Shown in pieces: positions 26,517 to 37,381 of a stretch of DNA of 59,075 nucleotides. The notes under the pieces were generated by a model. The model ran no database searches and was not told the origin of the DNA. It was given only the letters and a program-made list of their open reading frames with translations. The translations under genes and the position numbers were made by a program. Every line of letters starts with the position of its first letter. Position 1 is the first letter of the stretch. Source of the DNA: CAYWFP01 sp964457365 (lineage in GTDB: Bacteria; Planctomycetota; SZUA-567); assembly GCA_964457365.1 (NCBI GenBank), contig CAYWFP010000012.1, positions 1 through 59,075 of the forward strand, written 5' to 3'.

Positions 26517-29500
26517 AGCCGCCGGCACGGAAAGCAACACATGGGTTCTTGAACTCGTCGGCATTGTTCCGTCTTGGATCGTGCTGCCAATCGCTTTGGC
26601 GACGTTTCTTCTTCTGCGTTTCCTCGTCAAGCCAGAACTTGTGCAGATGCCACGGTGGCCTGCGAAAGCCGTCGCGTGGGGACGCAGTATCACCGGCGCA
26701 ATACTGGTGCTGCTGCTTCTCGAACCAACCCTAACTTATGTATCAACCTACAGTACGCAACCGACGGTAGTCGTACTTGTCGATACTTCTGCATCAATGG
26801 CAGTGCATGACCGAACCATGAACGCATTCGACCGTCTCAATGAAGCGGTTGAATCGGGTCTGGTGCCGCCTCACATGCGCAATAGTGCCTGCATGGAGAC
26901 CGATGCTCTTCTTGAAAAAATCTCCACATGGGGGTTGAGGATGGTAAAGCATTTGAACTCGGCTCAGGCCGGTAGTGCTTCGTTGCCTGATGATGCGAAC
27001 GAATTTCTCCGCGACGCCGAACAATACGCCGAAGAGCTTCGTTCTTTCGCGTCCCGATTGGCCATTCACGGCAATATCGCATCTCCACTTGACGAACTTT
27101 CGAACCTGATCTCCCAGTCGATCGAATGCCTGCGCTCGCCCAAGCGCCCCGGCACACCCCCCCTCTTTTTTCCAAAGATTCTGTTACAGCGCTGGCGAAC
27201 GCAGTTGGCGCAAATCCAGGATCTGCGCAAATCCTGTCTCCGAACCCAGCGGACTATCGATGCGGCCCTGGTGACCGGTGTCGACGAGGATAGTCCGATC
27301 GCGAAGGGCCTGGCAACCCTGGACGAAATGAGTCGCTTCGAGCGCTCACTCCGTTTGTATCAGGCCGTCATTCGTCCGTCGCTGGCCCCTCACGCCGAGT
27401 TGCGAGTGCTCGCGCTGGATAAGGGACTTACGCCGTTGCCGGTCGATACCGATACGAGTCCGAGATTCGTCGCCGGCTTAACCGATTTCGCTGCACCGCT
27501 CAGTGCGCTTGCGCGGTTGGATACTCCCGTGCACCTCGGTGCAATTATATTGCTCTCTGATGGACGTCAAACCACGGGCATCGATCCCGCATCCGTCCTG
27601 CGCAATTTACACTCACGCGGAATTCTTCTCGGCGCCGTCGTCGTTGGCGACCCGGAAACACCGCGTGACGCCGTTGTCGGCAAGATTACCGGAGCTACTG
27701 AGATATTTCGTGGAGAAACGATCCGTCTGAACGTTCCCTACAGAATTACCGGCTTCGATCGGGAGAGATGGCATCTCGTGCTTACACATCAGGGGAAAGA
27801 AATCGCGAAACGCGAGGTTCGCGCAACGGGCGAATGGATCAACGAGCGTTTCGAGTTTCCGGCCAAGAAGAGCGGCGTGCTGCAATTCCAGGTCCTTCTT
27901 GAGCAGCAGGAAGTGATAAATGACGATCGGCAGAATTCCGGGCTTCTCCGCGAAGTATGGACAGAGATCGAAGGAACATCGGTCGAAGACCTGCACCGGT
28001 CCCCTGCCTTTCCAGAGATGCCAACCACAACCGGCCTGACCGCTACATTCCAGACCGAATTCCATACCGGCGACATGTATGGCCAACGACTACGCGGCTG
28101 GATCGCCCCCCCCTACAGCGGCAGTTATATCTTCTCCATCGCCTCGGATGACAACTCAGAACTCTGGCTCAGCAGTGATCACCATCCCGAGAATATGACA
28201 CTGATTTCCGGCGTTCGCCAATGGACCAATCCCGGCGAATGGGATAAGTACCCGTCACAGACATCCGAGCCCGTGCAATTACGCGCGCATAACCGTTACT
28301 ATGTGGAGGTTTTACATAAAGAGGGAACCGGTGGCGATCATGTCGCGGTCGGATGGCAACGCCCTGATGGCGTTGTAGAACGCCCGATCCCCGGTATGTA
28401 CCTGGATCCATGGAGCGCGAGTGAGGTTGTCCGAGGATCGTTCCGACAAGCGGCGGAGCGCGAGGCCAGTCTCGACAACAACCAAGCGCAATTCATGGTC
28501 GACGTCAGCGAAGACCCGCTCCGCGTCCTTTTACTCGATGCGCATCCGCGTTGGGAAAGTCGATATCTGATGAATCTGCTCGAACGCGACCGCCGGGTCA
28601 AGCTGATTCGTCGCTTCGGCTCCATACGCTTATCCCGCGGAGACGCCAGTATTCTGCCTGAAAAGCAATCCGATTTCGACGCCTTCGACGCACTGATCCT
28701 CGGGGATCTGACCCCCCAGGAGCTTCCCCCCGACGCGCAGCAACGTATCGTCGATTTTGTCTCGCAACGCGGCGGTTTCCTCATCATCCTTTCGGGGGCA
28801 CGCGGCATGCCGCACGATTACAGCCTGGGGCCGTTGACCGACGTTCTTCCGGTCACGATTCGTCATCCGGCCAAATCGTCTCTGCGCATCGATACTGTGC
28901 CCGCTCGACTACGATTGACCGCTCAAGGCGATACGAGCACGATTACGCATATACTCGACAATCCCGCACTCAACCGCAAGCTTTGGCCAGCGTTACCGGC
29001 GATACAACGAATTCGTCAGGACATCACGCCGAAGATCGGCTCGACAGTTCTTGTGCAGACCGACGCGGCCGCGGGCGTGCCGATCGTTGTCATTGCTCGC
29101 CAAGGGGCCGGACGTATTCTTTACATGGGGACGGACGAGAGCTGGCGCTGGCGCACCGGCTTAGGCGATCGCATCCACCAAGCCTTCTGGCTACAAGCGA
29201 TGCGATGGGGATTGAGCATGCGCCTGCGCGGGAATGATCCCCGTCTTCAAGTCTCGCTTGACCGCAGCATTATCCAACCCGACGAGTCGGCGACTGTCCG
29301 CGCAAGGGTCTTGCTACAGGACGGGACGCCGCTATCGACGCCGCCCTTACTCCGCCGCGTCCGCTTGAACGACAAAGGCGAACCGCGAGCGGAGACCGAA
29401 CAGCACCACGACCTGAGCCGGATCGCTGATTCCTCAGGCGTCTGGCATACTCCTCTGACCAATCTCAGCGAAGGCGTTTGGCGCCTGACGATTACGGCCG

Positions 29501-29808
29501 ATCATCCGCAACTCAATGGATTGAGCGAAACGCGCCAACTGCGCGTTCAGAGCCAACTCGAACGCGAGGGTTTGAATCTCGGCAATGATCTTCCGGCTTT
29601 ACAAAAAATGGCGGCCACGACCGGATTCCGCGCCACGAACTTCTCGGGCGCCAAGAAACTTGCAAATGAGCTTGCCACCCATCTTCACAATATCGATACG
29701 GACTTTCAAAAAACCTGGAGTCTGTGGGACAATTATTTCGTTCTGATTCTCGTGGGCAGCTTATTGCTGTGCGAATGGCTCTTGCGTAAACGTTACGGAT
29801 TGCCGTAA
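26509..29808 (+). CDS. Membrane protein: VWA-like, PA14 and GATase-like domains
   Basis: This 1099-residue protein has two N-terminal TM helices (near 19-40 and 60-85) and a VWA-type strand with a MIDAS motif (VLVDTSASM near 95) in a domain enlarged by a helical insert. The VWA core resumes near 340 (LGAIILLSDGRQTTG). A PA14 domain lies near 500-640 (RLRGWIAPPYSGSYIFSIA, DDNSELWLS, YYVEVLHKEGTGGDHVAVGW given by location). A GATase-like domain lies near 665-800 (LLLDAHPRWESRYL, ALILGDLTPQELP, FVSQRGGFLIILSGARG), then a beta domain and a C-terminal TM. PA14 usually binds glycans, so surface-glycan recognition is inferred. The 217 bases after the stop hold no gene. Confidence 0.8.
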   Translation: MHEAAGTESNTWVLELVGIVPSWIVLPIALATFLLLRFLVKPELVQMPRWPAKAVAWGRSITGAILVLLLLEPTLTYVSTYSTQPTVVVLVDTSASMAVHDRTMNAFDRLNEAVESGLVPPHMRNSACMETDALLEKISTWGLRMVKHLNSAQAGSASLPDDANEFLRDAEQYAEELRSFASRLAIHGNIASPLDELSNLISQSIECLRSPKRPGTPPLFFPKILLQRWRTQLAQIQDLRKSCLRTQRTIDAALVTGVDEDSPIAKGLATLDEMSRFERSLRLYQAVIRPSLAPHAELRVLALDKGLTPLPVDTDTSPRFVAGLTDFAAPLSALARLDTPVHLGAIILLSDGRQTTGIDPASVLRNLHSRGILLGAVVVGDPETPRDAVVGKITGATEIFRGETIRLNVPYRITGFDRERWHLVLTHQGKEIAKREVRATGEWINERFEFPAKKSGVLQFQVLLEQQEVINDDRQNSGLLREVWTEIEGTSVEDLHRSPAFPEMPTTTGLTATFQTEFHTGDMYGQRLRGWIAPPYSGSYIFSIASDDNSELWLSSDHHPENMTLISGVRQWTNPGEWDKYPSQTSEPVQLRAHNRYYVEVLHKEGTGGDHVAVGWQRPDGVVERPIPGMYLDPWSASEVVRGSFRQAAEREASLDNNQAQFMVDVSEDPLRVLLLDAHPRWESRYLMNLLERDRRVKLIRRFGSIRLSRGDASILPEKQSDFDAFDALILGDLTPQELPPDAQQRIVDFVSQRGGFLIILSGARGMPHDYSLGPLTDVLPVTIRHPAKSSLRIDTVPARLRLTAQGDTSTITHILDNPALNRKLWPALPAIQRIRQDITPKIGSTVLVQTDAAAGVPIVVIARQGAGRILYMGTDESWRWRTGLGDRIHQAFWLQAMRWGLSMRLRGNDPRLQVSLDRSIIQPDESATVRARVLLQDGTPLSTPPLLRRVRLNDKGEPRAETEQHHDLSRIADSSGVWHTPLTNLSEGVWRLTITADHPQLNGLSETRQLRVQSQLEREGLNLGNDLPALQKMAATTGFRATNFSGAKKLANELATHLHNIDTDFQKTWSLWDNYFVLILVGSLLLCEWLLRKRYGLP

Positions 29809-30025
29809 TAACGAATTAGCCGTTACTAACCGCGCCATTAAATACATTGCGCCCGCGGTGACCGGAGAAGCAGCAAATCAGGCACTATCGACGGGTTGTC
29901 TGCAAGGTATTTAGGGGCGCGATTAGTATATGCCATGGGCGGAGTCGGTCACACGGTTTTCCGGAAAACGTTACTGTTTTAACGGATAAGATTCTTTCAA
30001 TTCAACGACATAGGATGCGTAGCCG

Positions 30026-33000
30026 ATGCCGGCACTACCGGAGATAATTATTTCCAGGCTGAATGCCTACGATGCGCGCATCCGTCGAGCCCTCCTCTTT
30101 CGCGGGCTCGGCGAAACTCTTCTCACTCTTTTGACATGCTGGGGATTGCTGGCCGCAATCGATGCAGTTGTCGATCTCGGTCCTGCTCTGCATCGACATC
30201 TGGCCTACTCGATCTACTTGATAGCCATTCCTGTTTTCATCGCCCGCGCAGCGCTCCGTTACTTGCGTTCCGGCGACAACGCTCATATCGCGACGATGAT
30301 CGAACGGCGAATGGGATGGCATGATGAACGATTACGCTCCGCAGTGCAATTATGCGCGAATCCTCCCGCCGGAGTCAGTAGATGGATGATCGAACGCACG
30401 GTCGCGCTGGCGGCGCTCGATATAGGTAAAGTTGACACTGCCCTCCTTGTTCCTACTGAACCCGTTCGCGCGGTATGGTTTCGTGTCGGCTCGGCGATTC
30501 TTCTCCTCGGCGGACTCGGACTGTTTCCCCTTCCACGCGCGTTGCTTCAACGCGCTATGCTCCCGGGCTTGAATTTGGGGCGCCCCTCTTTCGTCGCTCT
30601 CCAGGTCCATCCCGGAAATGCCCGTCTAGCCGCTGGAGCGAATCTCTGTATCGAAGCCGAAACCTCCCCGACATCTCGTCCGGCTCTCCTTGAAATCGAG
30701 TGGCCGGATCAAACACGCGAAACGTTTTCCATGCACCGGATTGATCGAACACGTTTTCGCCACCAGTTATCCGCCTGTACCGAAAACTTCATATACGCGG
30801 TCCATGTTGGCGGCAGCAGAAGTCCGTTGTACTCGGTCAACGTAACATCTCCTCCACGCATCTCGGCGCTGAATTTACGCGTTCAACCGCCCTTGTATGC
30901 CGAGTTGCCGCCAACAAGCAGTCCCGGAGGCGACACCGAGGTTATCGACGGTAGCCGCTTGACATTGCAGGCGACGCTTGCAGGCGAAACGCCGGCCAGC
31001 GCAGTCGTCTTATTCGATGACGGATCTGAACGCCCCATGAATATTTCGGACAATACGGCCGTTCACACATGGCGCCCGCGCAAAAACGAACGTTACCGGA
31101 TACGCCTCTACCGCACCGATGGCCTGACTATCGACACTCCGAAATGGTGGAACGTGCGCGTACTCCCCGACCTGAACCCCGAACTTTCCTTGCGCGGAAA
31201 AGGGCTGTCACGCGGGTGTGTAGGACGCGACGAGACGCTTTGGCTCGACGCCGATGTCAAGGACGATTTGGGCGTACAATCCGTAAAACTCCATATGACA
31301 TCTGAAAGCGGTTATCGCTACGAGAAATCGCTGCCACTTCCGTCTCTCGACCACAAACGCATCAATATCGCCCATCCTTTTCCGCTGCATCTTTTTGAAC
31401 TGGAATCCGGCGAGACGATCTCGCTGCGCATCCAAGCCGTCGATTGCGGCGGCCAGATCTCGCACAGTCCACCTCTCGAACTCGTCATCGGCATGGAAGA
31501 TCTAACTGCACTGACCGCGTTGACAAGCCGCCTGCAAACCCTGGCACTACGCATACGGCAGTGTAATCGCAGGTTCACCGGACTGCTACGAGAATGGGAG
31601 CAGATCCAAAACGGATACCGACTCGATGATCCCCTTTCTCAGCGCGGCGAAATTCATGTAGCCCGACAGGTTCAAAATCAACTTCTTGAAGAGATCGGCG
31701 CTATCGGCAGGGAATTTCTGCATGAAGGCAATAACTGGAAGGCGCAAGGTGACGAATTACTACTGTGCATGGCCGAACATCTGTGCGATTGGCATGAGAC
31801 ACAAGGAGGCTTTCTCCTCGCCGCAGGCGAGCGGCGCTTTGATGTCGAAGCGCCCGACCTTTTCGACTCTATTCGCGAAGCTCGCGACACCGCGATCTGC
31901 ACCCGCGAGGAGTTCGAGCGCATTTCCCGCCTGTCGATCCTCATCACTACACGGTTTAAAGCCGAATTACTGTGGCGATCTGCTCGATCTGTCGATGCGA
32001 GACGAGCTCGGACGACTGCTTTGCTTTATGGAGTTCAGGCATGGTCGGAGGCGCCTACAACTCCTGGATTACGAGCGCTCTTCTTCCGTGGCACTCGACT
32101 CGCGAACACTCCCGTTCATAGCGGCACCTCCCTGCCGGAGATTCACGCCCAGCCCCTCCCCGACGGTGTGGGGCCCGAGAATTATTCTTGTCTGCTAAAA
32201 GGCGAAATTTTCATACCAACCGATGGCGTCCAGGTATTTTCGATCGAAGTCGACGACGGCGCAGGACTACAAGTGGCAGGCAAGAAGGTTATCGGCAAGG
32301 AAGCGTGGAGAGTTCAAGACCCGACATGTTTTACGAACCGGATCGAACTGAACCGCGGTTGGCACCCCATTCGCATTGAATATTTTCAACAAAGCGGCGG
32401 CGCTACGCTGACCTTGCGCCATGGGCTTGATGGCGAACCGCTCCAATGCATCCCGGAGGATCGATTGCGCCATCCCAGTGCCACTCCCGGTTCGTCCGAC
32501 TTGTATCGTGCGATGACCACATTGCCAACCGAGGCGATGATGAAAGCCGACGAACGCTTGCATCGCGATCTGCAAAACATTCTTGATATCCCGCCATCCA
32601 TCGCCGCGATGTCCGATGCGACCGGTCTCCAGCCACTGGAACGCCTCGTCCGCGCACAACAACCTCCCCGGCAGCGTCTCGAGTCGATGATCCGTCGTGT
32701 GATCGATCGTGGCTGGACCCCGGATCAACTGCGTCTGGCCGAACGCGAATGCCCCCGCTTGGTCACCGCCGCACAGAAAGCGAATGAAATCCTAGATCGC
32801 GCCATTGCCGAATTCCGTTCTCCTTTTCTACACGCGAAAGAACTCGCTCCGCTCGTCGAAGCTCTCGATCGTATAGAGAAACGTGTTTTCGAGTTGACTC
32901 GACGCGCCCACGACGAACCCGAGGCGGAACATCAGCGCAGATTCTCCAGAAATAGACGCGCATTGCAGATCGAAGGCAATCGGCTGGCCCGACTGCTGCA

Positions 33001-36000
33001 AGATTACCGACCTCTCCAGACAAGACGACTTGCCGACGAGACTAATCGCCACGAACGACTCCGCCTGGACGAAGCGCAGCATGTTCTACGCCACGATGCG
33101 TTACCCTTCATAAGCAGTGCTTTGAAGCATCTTCAGGACTGCAACCCTGCCACAGCAACCGGCTCTCGGGCGTCACTTCGTGAAAACCTTCAACAAGTCC
33201 GCCCGTCTCTCCACCATGCTCAACATATGTTGGATAAAGCCCGCCGCATTCGTCATGGCCACATGGCCGAAAACCTTTTGGCGCGTATCCGCCATTCGAT
33301 ATCGTCCGTCGGGCAGTCGCTCCCGTCTTTCAATCCCCACGTGAATGCCGACACTAAAGAACTCGCCGCCACACTACATCGTCATGGAGAGGCCCGGCAA
33401 GCTGCTGTTCTCGACAGGTTTCTTGAAAACCCTACCGGAAACAAACATACCGAAGATACTCTGGCTTTGCTCAACAATCTTTCCCATGTTGGAAAACAGG
33501 CAATCAAACGCACGGCACCAAAGTCTGCAAAGGATTTCACCCGGGCCATGAAGCACCTTTCCCATGACAACCGGGTTGGCGAGGGCATGGCACTGCTCCG
33601 GAAGTCTGCAGGAAAGTTGAGTCTGGCCTCCGATACGTACCGCAATCTCGACCAATTCAATCGAGCCAACGCTTATGAGATTCTCTGCCAACGCATGAAT
33701 CCCCTCCTCGCGCGTCACGAACCGCCGGCGGTCGAAGAGTTGAAACCGATCGTGGAAGAGGTTGCCGTACTCGAAGGCTTTCGCGGCAAGAAGCGACAGG
33801 AGAACCTGCTCGAAGCGATACGCGAACGCGGCGCCGCCGGAATAACGCCCATTGCCGACGAGCTTGAACAGTTGGCCCGTCTCGCGCACTCTGCCGCTCA
33901 TGACGAACAGCTTCGCCCCGTACTGCGCGAGAACCTCGAGGCTGTCGCCGACCCGGATGCTCTTAGTTCGCAATCGGCATCCTCCTCGGTCGAACTCCCC
34001 GACCGCGCCGACAATGCAGCCGCCGAATTGCTACGCATGGCCGACGAGGTGCTCGATGCGACAGAAACTGAGAAAAGCCTCCTCGAACGGTTTTCCCGAG
34101 TTGAGCAGGACATTGCGCAGCGCCTTTCCGAATTGCACCTGCAGCTTCGGAAAGAAGCGCTCCGTCTTCCGAGCGAACAATTGCAAAACGAATTTTTGAA
34201 GCATGCCGAACGCCTCCCCGTATCAAGCCGCTTGATAAGCAAATTGGCGAACGATGCGAACCGAGCGATTGGCGGGGAGGACGATCAGAAACATGCAGCC
34301 GACCTTCCTTCAAGAAAGATCTACGAGATGATTTCGTCGGCGCGGAACCTTGCCGATGAAGCCGTTCAAAGAGCGCGACTCGCTACCGAGCGATTGAAGC
34401 GTATGGATAGCGAGGGCCAGGTACGCCGAATCCGCGCGGAAATCGCGTCACTTGTCAACACCCAGAAGGAACAGGCCGCCAAACTACAGCAATCCGTAAT
34501 GCTTCTGGCCGCGACCAGCGAATCGCCCGCTTCTTCCGAATCGATTGATAACGCGTTACGCGCTGCCGAAGAATCCGTCGCCGCGGCACGTAATGCAGAG
34601 GAGCCTCTCGACCATGCGGAGATGGCCAAGTCCCTTCGTCGGAAAGCCGATTCCTTACGCCACGCGATCGAACACGAAGGCGCGCTTGACTCCCCCCCCC
34701 AACTTGATTCGGCCGCGAGCACAACATCCAATGCCATCCGGACTGCACGGGCGTTACAGACAACCGCGCGCGGGATCCGGGAAGCGACACAGCAGACGCC
34801 TCGCCGCGACACTTTCGAACCAACCGAAAACAAAGGCAAAACCGTTTCCGGAAGTTCCGATGGGCGCCTTTCGCTTGCGAAGATGGCTGATCGCCTCGAA
34901 CAACTTGCGGCCAATGCCCAGCAAACGATCCGGACTTCCGACCACGCGCCTTTTGTGGATCGCGAGACCGCCCCATCCACCGAAAGGAAGCTGCTTTACC
35001 TCGACTCAAAAACCATTGCCGAAGCCCTGAACGAAGCGTGTGCACGACTCGGCATAGAAGAAAGAACTGCGCGGCGCCTCACCCGTGATGAGATGAAACA
35101 GAGCTCCCGAGCTGGACGGGAGGCAATCGATTCCGCTCGCAAAGCATTACCGCATGAACGCGAGAACCACGCCGCTCACAAAACGGTTGGGGATATGGTT
35201 GCGCCGAATCGGCACACCGCGTTATCCGTCGCTCAAGCTCGTGAACAAGACTTCGAAACAACACGCACTGCCGAGAATGCCGCTGCCGCTCTGCTGCAAC
35301 GCGCACAAGAAAATGCCGCGCGCGCGAGAAAATTTGCCGAACAGGCGTTGAGTAGTCTCGAACTGGCCAACCGCAATACTTCCGATCCCGTTTCTTCGAC
35401 CACGCTGAAACGATTCGAACGCCAAACCACAAAACGAGCCGCCCAAAAAGCCCGACAAGCGGTTGCCGCCGCGGAAATGGCGGCTATCGAAGCGGAACGC
35501 GGCGCCGGCCGAATCAACATCCAGAACACACCGACTAATCATCCGTTTATCCTCGCACGGGCGGCAATCGAGAATGCGCTGAACGCACAACGCCACGACG
35601 ATCGCTTGCAGCGTCTTGCACGTCAAGCCGAGCAATCAGCGCAGCAAGCGCGTATAGGTACTCGACAATCACGCCACAGGGCCGCTCGTTCATATCAACC
35701 TTCGCCCACGGCTACCGAGTCCATGACCGAAAGGATACCGGACAATACGCACTCGTCTCGTCATTCAGGACAGAAAGCGATTGCCGCCAGGACCTTGGCC
35801 GAAGAAGCGCATGCTCGCAGCCAGATGGCCTTGTCCGAAGCGCTGGATATCCTGCAAAAGGATGCACTGGGCGACGGTTCACTTCCATTCCGAACAGTCG
35901 ATCCCGTTCTGCAAGCGACACGCGAATTGCAGAAAACAATGTCTCGAAAAATCGATGATTCGGAACATGCGAAGGGCAGCCAGAAGCCATCTGCCGATGA

Positions 36001-37381
36001 ACTCCCGTCTGCTTCGCCTCCCTCGAAGAAGCAATCGACTGCCTTTGCCAAGCAACGCCTTGCTGAGCTTCTGCAACGGTTATCCCGCCGTCAACGCCCG
36101 GTCTCGGATCGCACCGATTCGACCGACTTGACGGAATTGGCGACGCAAGCGCAGCAAGCGGCAAAGCATATTGCCGATGATATCGTCCGCCCACTGGCCG
36201 AATCTTTTCGCCATGCCCGCGAGAGCGACCTGCCGCCGGCACCGATCAATGGCATCGCGAATGTCGGAAAAGGCCTCGCAGAAGTAATTGCGGATCAGGC
36301 GAAAACGGCAAACAGCCTTCGCGGAGCTCAACGACGCCAGGATACCGGCCGCCTGCGTTTGGCAGAACAACTTGCCCAAGCCGTGAGCCTTAACCCGGCT
36401 CTGGAGAACGCCGTCTCCGGCACACATGCCCAAGCCCCCTCGCCGTCAACTACTTCCTCTCCTTCCCAGGAGATATCCGAAGGGCTCCTCCGCGAAGACG
36501 TAGCGGCCCGACAGGCTGACGCGAATCAGGCTTTCGCCCGTTTGGAGAGGCCTTCCGGAAATTCACAGTATTCCGGCACAAAGAACATCGACGCAACCGA
36601 CAAAGCGCTACAAAGTGCCATCCGGAAACAGGCGCAGGCACTGGATCGACTCGACCAGGCACTTGAAGACGCCGGTACGGCCGCATCTACCGCTACGCAA
36701 CTTCGTGCCACGCAAATCGCTCTTGCCGCGCGACAGCATCTTGAAACTGCGGAACAGCACGCAGCGGCGTCGACCCAACCGAACTCCCCGGCGCTGCGCG
36801 AGCAAGTGTCTCTGCTCGCACGAAAGGCACGCCGAATAATCGAACAGGCAACCGCGCGACATCCGAAACAAGCCCGTCTGATGGCACAACAACTGCAGCG
36901 CTCTTCCCGCACTCTTCGGGCCGACAATCTGTTGCAGCACGGTGCGGCCGCGATACCGCCGTCTCAGACAACCCTCGAAGCCACACCACACCGGAAAGCT
37001 ACCTCCTACTTGAAGACTTCGCTACCGACTGAATCTTTGCAGAAAGAAGCCGCGCTGTCGGCAGCTTACGCCCTCCGGCATCTCCAGGGCCATCCTTCCC
37101 CGCAAGCCTATCATGAAGCGGCCGACTTGCTTGCCGAAGGCGGCTCACGCATTCGCGCCCACCCCTCACCGCCGAGCGAGAGCATGCCCGCGACGACGCC
37201 CACGCACCCCGCGCTTCCGCTCGAAGCCGAAAGCGCCGGTTCTGATCAAGCTGATTGGGCCAGACTGAAGGATCGTGTGCGGCGCCACGTTCGTTCTGAC
37301 GAGACAGTGCGCTTCGCCGAGGAGCATCAAGCCGCTATCCGCGCCTATTTCCGGCGCTTAATGGAGATCGATCCGCAATGA
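30026..37381 (+). CDS. Giant membrane protein (2451 aa): DUF4175-like N terminus, PA14, very long coiled coil
   Basis: Two TM helices near 30-50 and 58-80 and a third near 148-170 form an N-terminal module resembling DUF4175/TIGR02302-type proteins found behind MoxR operons. Beta-rich repeats follow (about 195-490), then a helical stretch, then a PA14 domain near 685-825 (PGLRALFFRGTRL, FSIEVDDGAGLQVAGKKV, GWHPIRIEYFQQSGGATL). From about 830 to the end, some 1600 residues are almost entirely Ala/Arg/Glu/Gln-rich helix with heptad-like spacing and few glycines. The protein could span a large part of the envelope. The start follows AGGA by 10 bases. Its stop overlaps the next ATG (ATGA). I know of no characterised homologue of this length. 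Confidence 0.75.
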   Translation: MPALPEIIISRLNAYDARIRRALLFRGLGETLLTLLTCWGLLAAIDAVVDLGPALHRHLAYSIYLIAIPVFIARAALRYLRSGDNAHIATMIERRMGWHDERLRSAVQLCANPPAGVSRWMIERTVALAALDIGKVDTALLVPTEPVRAVWFRVGSAILLLGGLGLFPLPRALLQRAMLPGLNLGRPSFVALQVHPGNARLAAGANLCIEAETSPTSRPALLEIEWPDQTRETFSMHRIDRTRFRHQLSACTENFIYAVHVGGSRSPLYSVNVTSPPRISALNLRVQPPLYAELPPTSSPGGDTEVIDGSRLTLQATLAGETPASAVVLFDDGSERPMNISDNTAVHTWRPRKNERYRIRLYRTDGLTIDTPKWWNVRVLPDLNPELSLRGKGLSRGCVGRDETLWLDADVKDDLGVQSVKLHMTSESGYRYEKSLPLPSLDHKRINIAHPFPLHLFELESGETISLRIQAVDCGGQISHSPPLELVIGMEDLTALTALTSRLQTLALRIRQCNRRFTGLLREWEQIQNGYRLDDPLSQRGEIHVARQVQNQLLEEIGAIGREFLHEGNNWKAQGDELLLCMAEHLCDWHETQGGFLLAAGERRFDVEAPDLFDSIREARDTAICTREEFERISRLSILITTRFKAELLWRSARSVDARRARTTALLYGVQAWSEAPTTPGLRALFFRGTRLANTPVHSGTSLPEIHAQPLPDGVGPENYSCLLKGEIFIPTDGVQVFSIEVDDGAGLQVAGKKVIGKEAWRVQDPTCFTNRIELNRGWHPIRIEYFQQSGGATLTLRHGLDGEPLQCIPEDRLRHPSATPGSSDLYRAMTTLPTEAMMKADERLHRDLQNILDIPPSIAAMSDATGLQPLERLVRAQQPPRQRLESMIRRVIDRGWTPDQLRLAERECPRLVTAAQKANEILDRAIAEFRSPFLHAKELAPLVEALDRIEKRVFELTRRAHDEPEAEHQRRFSRNRRALQIEGNRLARLLQDYRPLQTRRLADETNRHERLRLDEAQHVLRHDALPFISSALKHLQDCNPATATGSRASLRENLQQVRPSLHHAQHMLDKARRIRHGHMAENLLARIRHSISSVGQSLPSFNPHVNADTKELAATLHRHGEARQAAVLDRFLENPTGNKHTEDTLALLNNLSHVGKQAIKRTAPKSAKDFTRAMKHLSHDNRVGEGMALLRKSAGKLSLASDTYRNLDQFNRANAYEILCQRMNPLLARHEPPAVEELKPIVEEVAVLEGFRGKKRQENLLEAIRERGAAGITPIADELEQLARLAHSAAHDEQLRPVLRENLEAVADPDALSSQSASSSVELPDRADNAAAELLRMADEVLDATETEKSLLERFSRVEQDIAQRLSELHLQLRKEALRLPSEQLQNEFLKHAERLPVSSRLISKLANDANRAIGGEDDQKHAADLPSRKIYEMISSARNLADEAVQRARLATERLKRMDSEGQVRRIRAEIASLVNTQKEQAAKLQQSVMLLAATSESPASSESIDNALRAAEESVAAARNAEEPLDHAEMAKSLRRKADSLRHAIEHEGALDSPPQLDSAASTTSNAIRTARALQTTARGIREATQQTPRRDTFEPTENKGKTVSGSSDGRLSLAKMADRLEQLAANAQQTIRTSDHAPFVDRETAPSTERKLLYLDSKTIAEALNEACARLGIEERTARRLTRDEMKQSSRAGREAIDSARKALPHERENHAAHKTVGDMVAPNRHTALSVAQAREQDFETTRTAENAAAALLQRAQENAARARKFAEQALSSLELANRNTSDPVSSTTLKRFERQTTKRAAQKARQAVAAAEMAAIEAERGAGRINIQNTPTNHPFILARAAIENALNAQRHDDRLQRLARQAEQSAQQARIGTRQSRHRAARSYQPSPTATESMTERIPDNTHSSRHSGQKAIAARTLAEEAHARSQMALSEALDILQKDALGDGSLPFRTVDPVLQATRELQKTMSRKIDDSEHAKGSQKPSADELPSASPPSKKQSTAFAKQRLAELLQRLSRRQRPVSDRTDSTDLTELATQAQQAAKHIADDIVRPLAESFRHARESDLPPAPINGIANVGKGLAEVIADQAKTANSLRGAQRRQDTGRLRLAEQLAQAVSLNPALENAVSGTHAQAPSPSTTSSPSQEISEGLLREDVAARQADANQAFARLERPSGNSQYSGTKNIDATDKALQSAIRKQAQALDRLDQALEDAGTAASTATQLRATQIALAARQHLETAEQHAAASTQPNSPALREQVSLLARKARRIIEQATARHPKQARLMAQQLQRSSRTLRADNLLQHGAAAIPPSQTTLEATPHRKATSYLKTSLPTESLQKEAALSAAYALRHLQGHPSPQAYHEAADLLAEGGSRIRAHPSPPSESMPATTPTHPALPLEAESAGSDQADWARLKDRVRRHVRSDETVRFAEEHQAAIRAYFRRLMEIDPQ

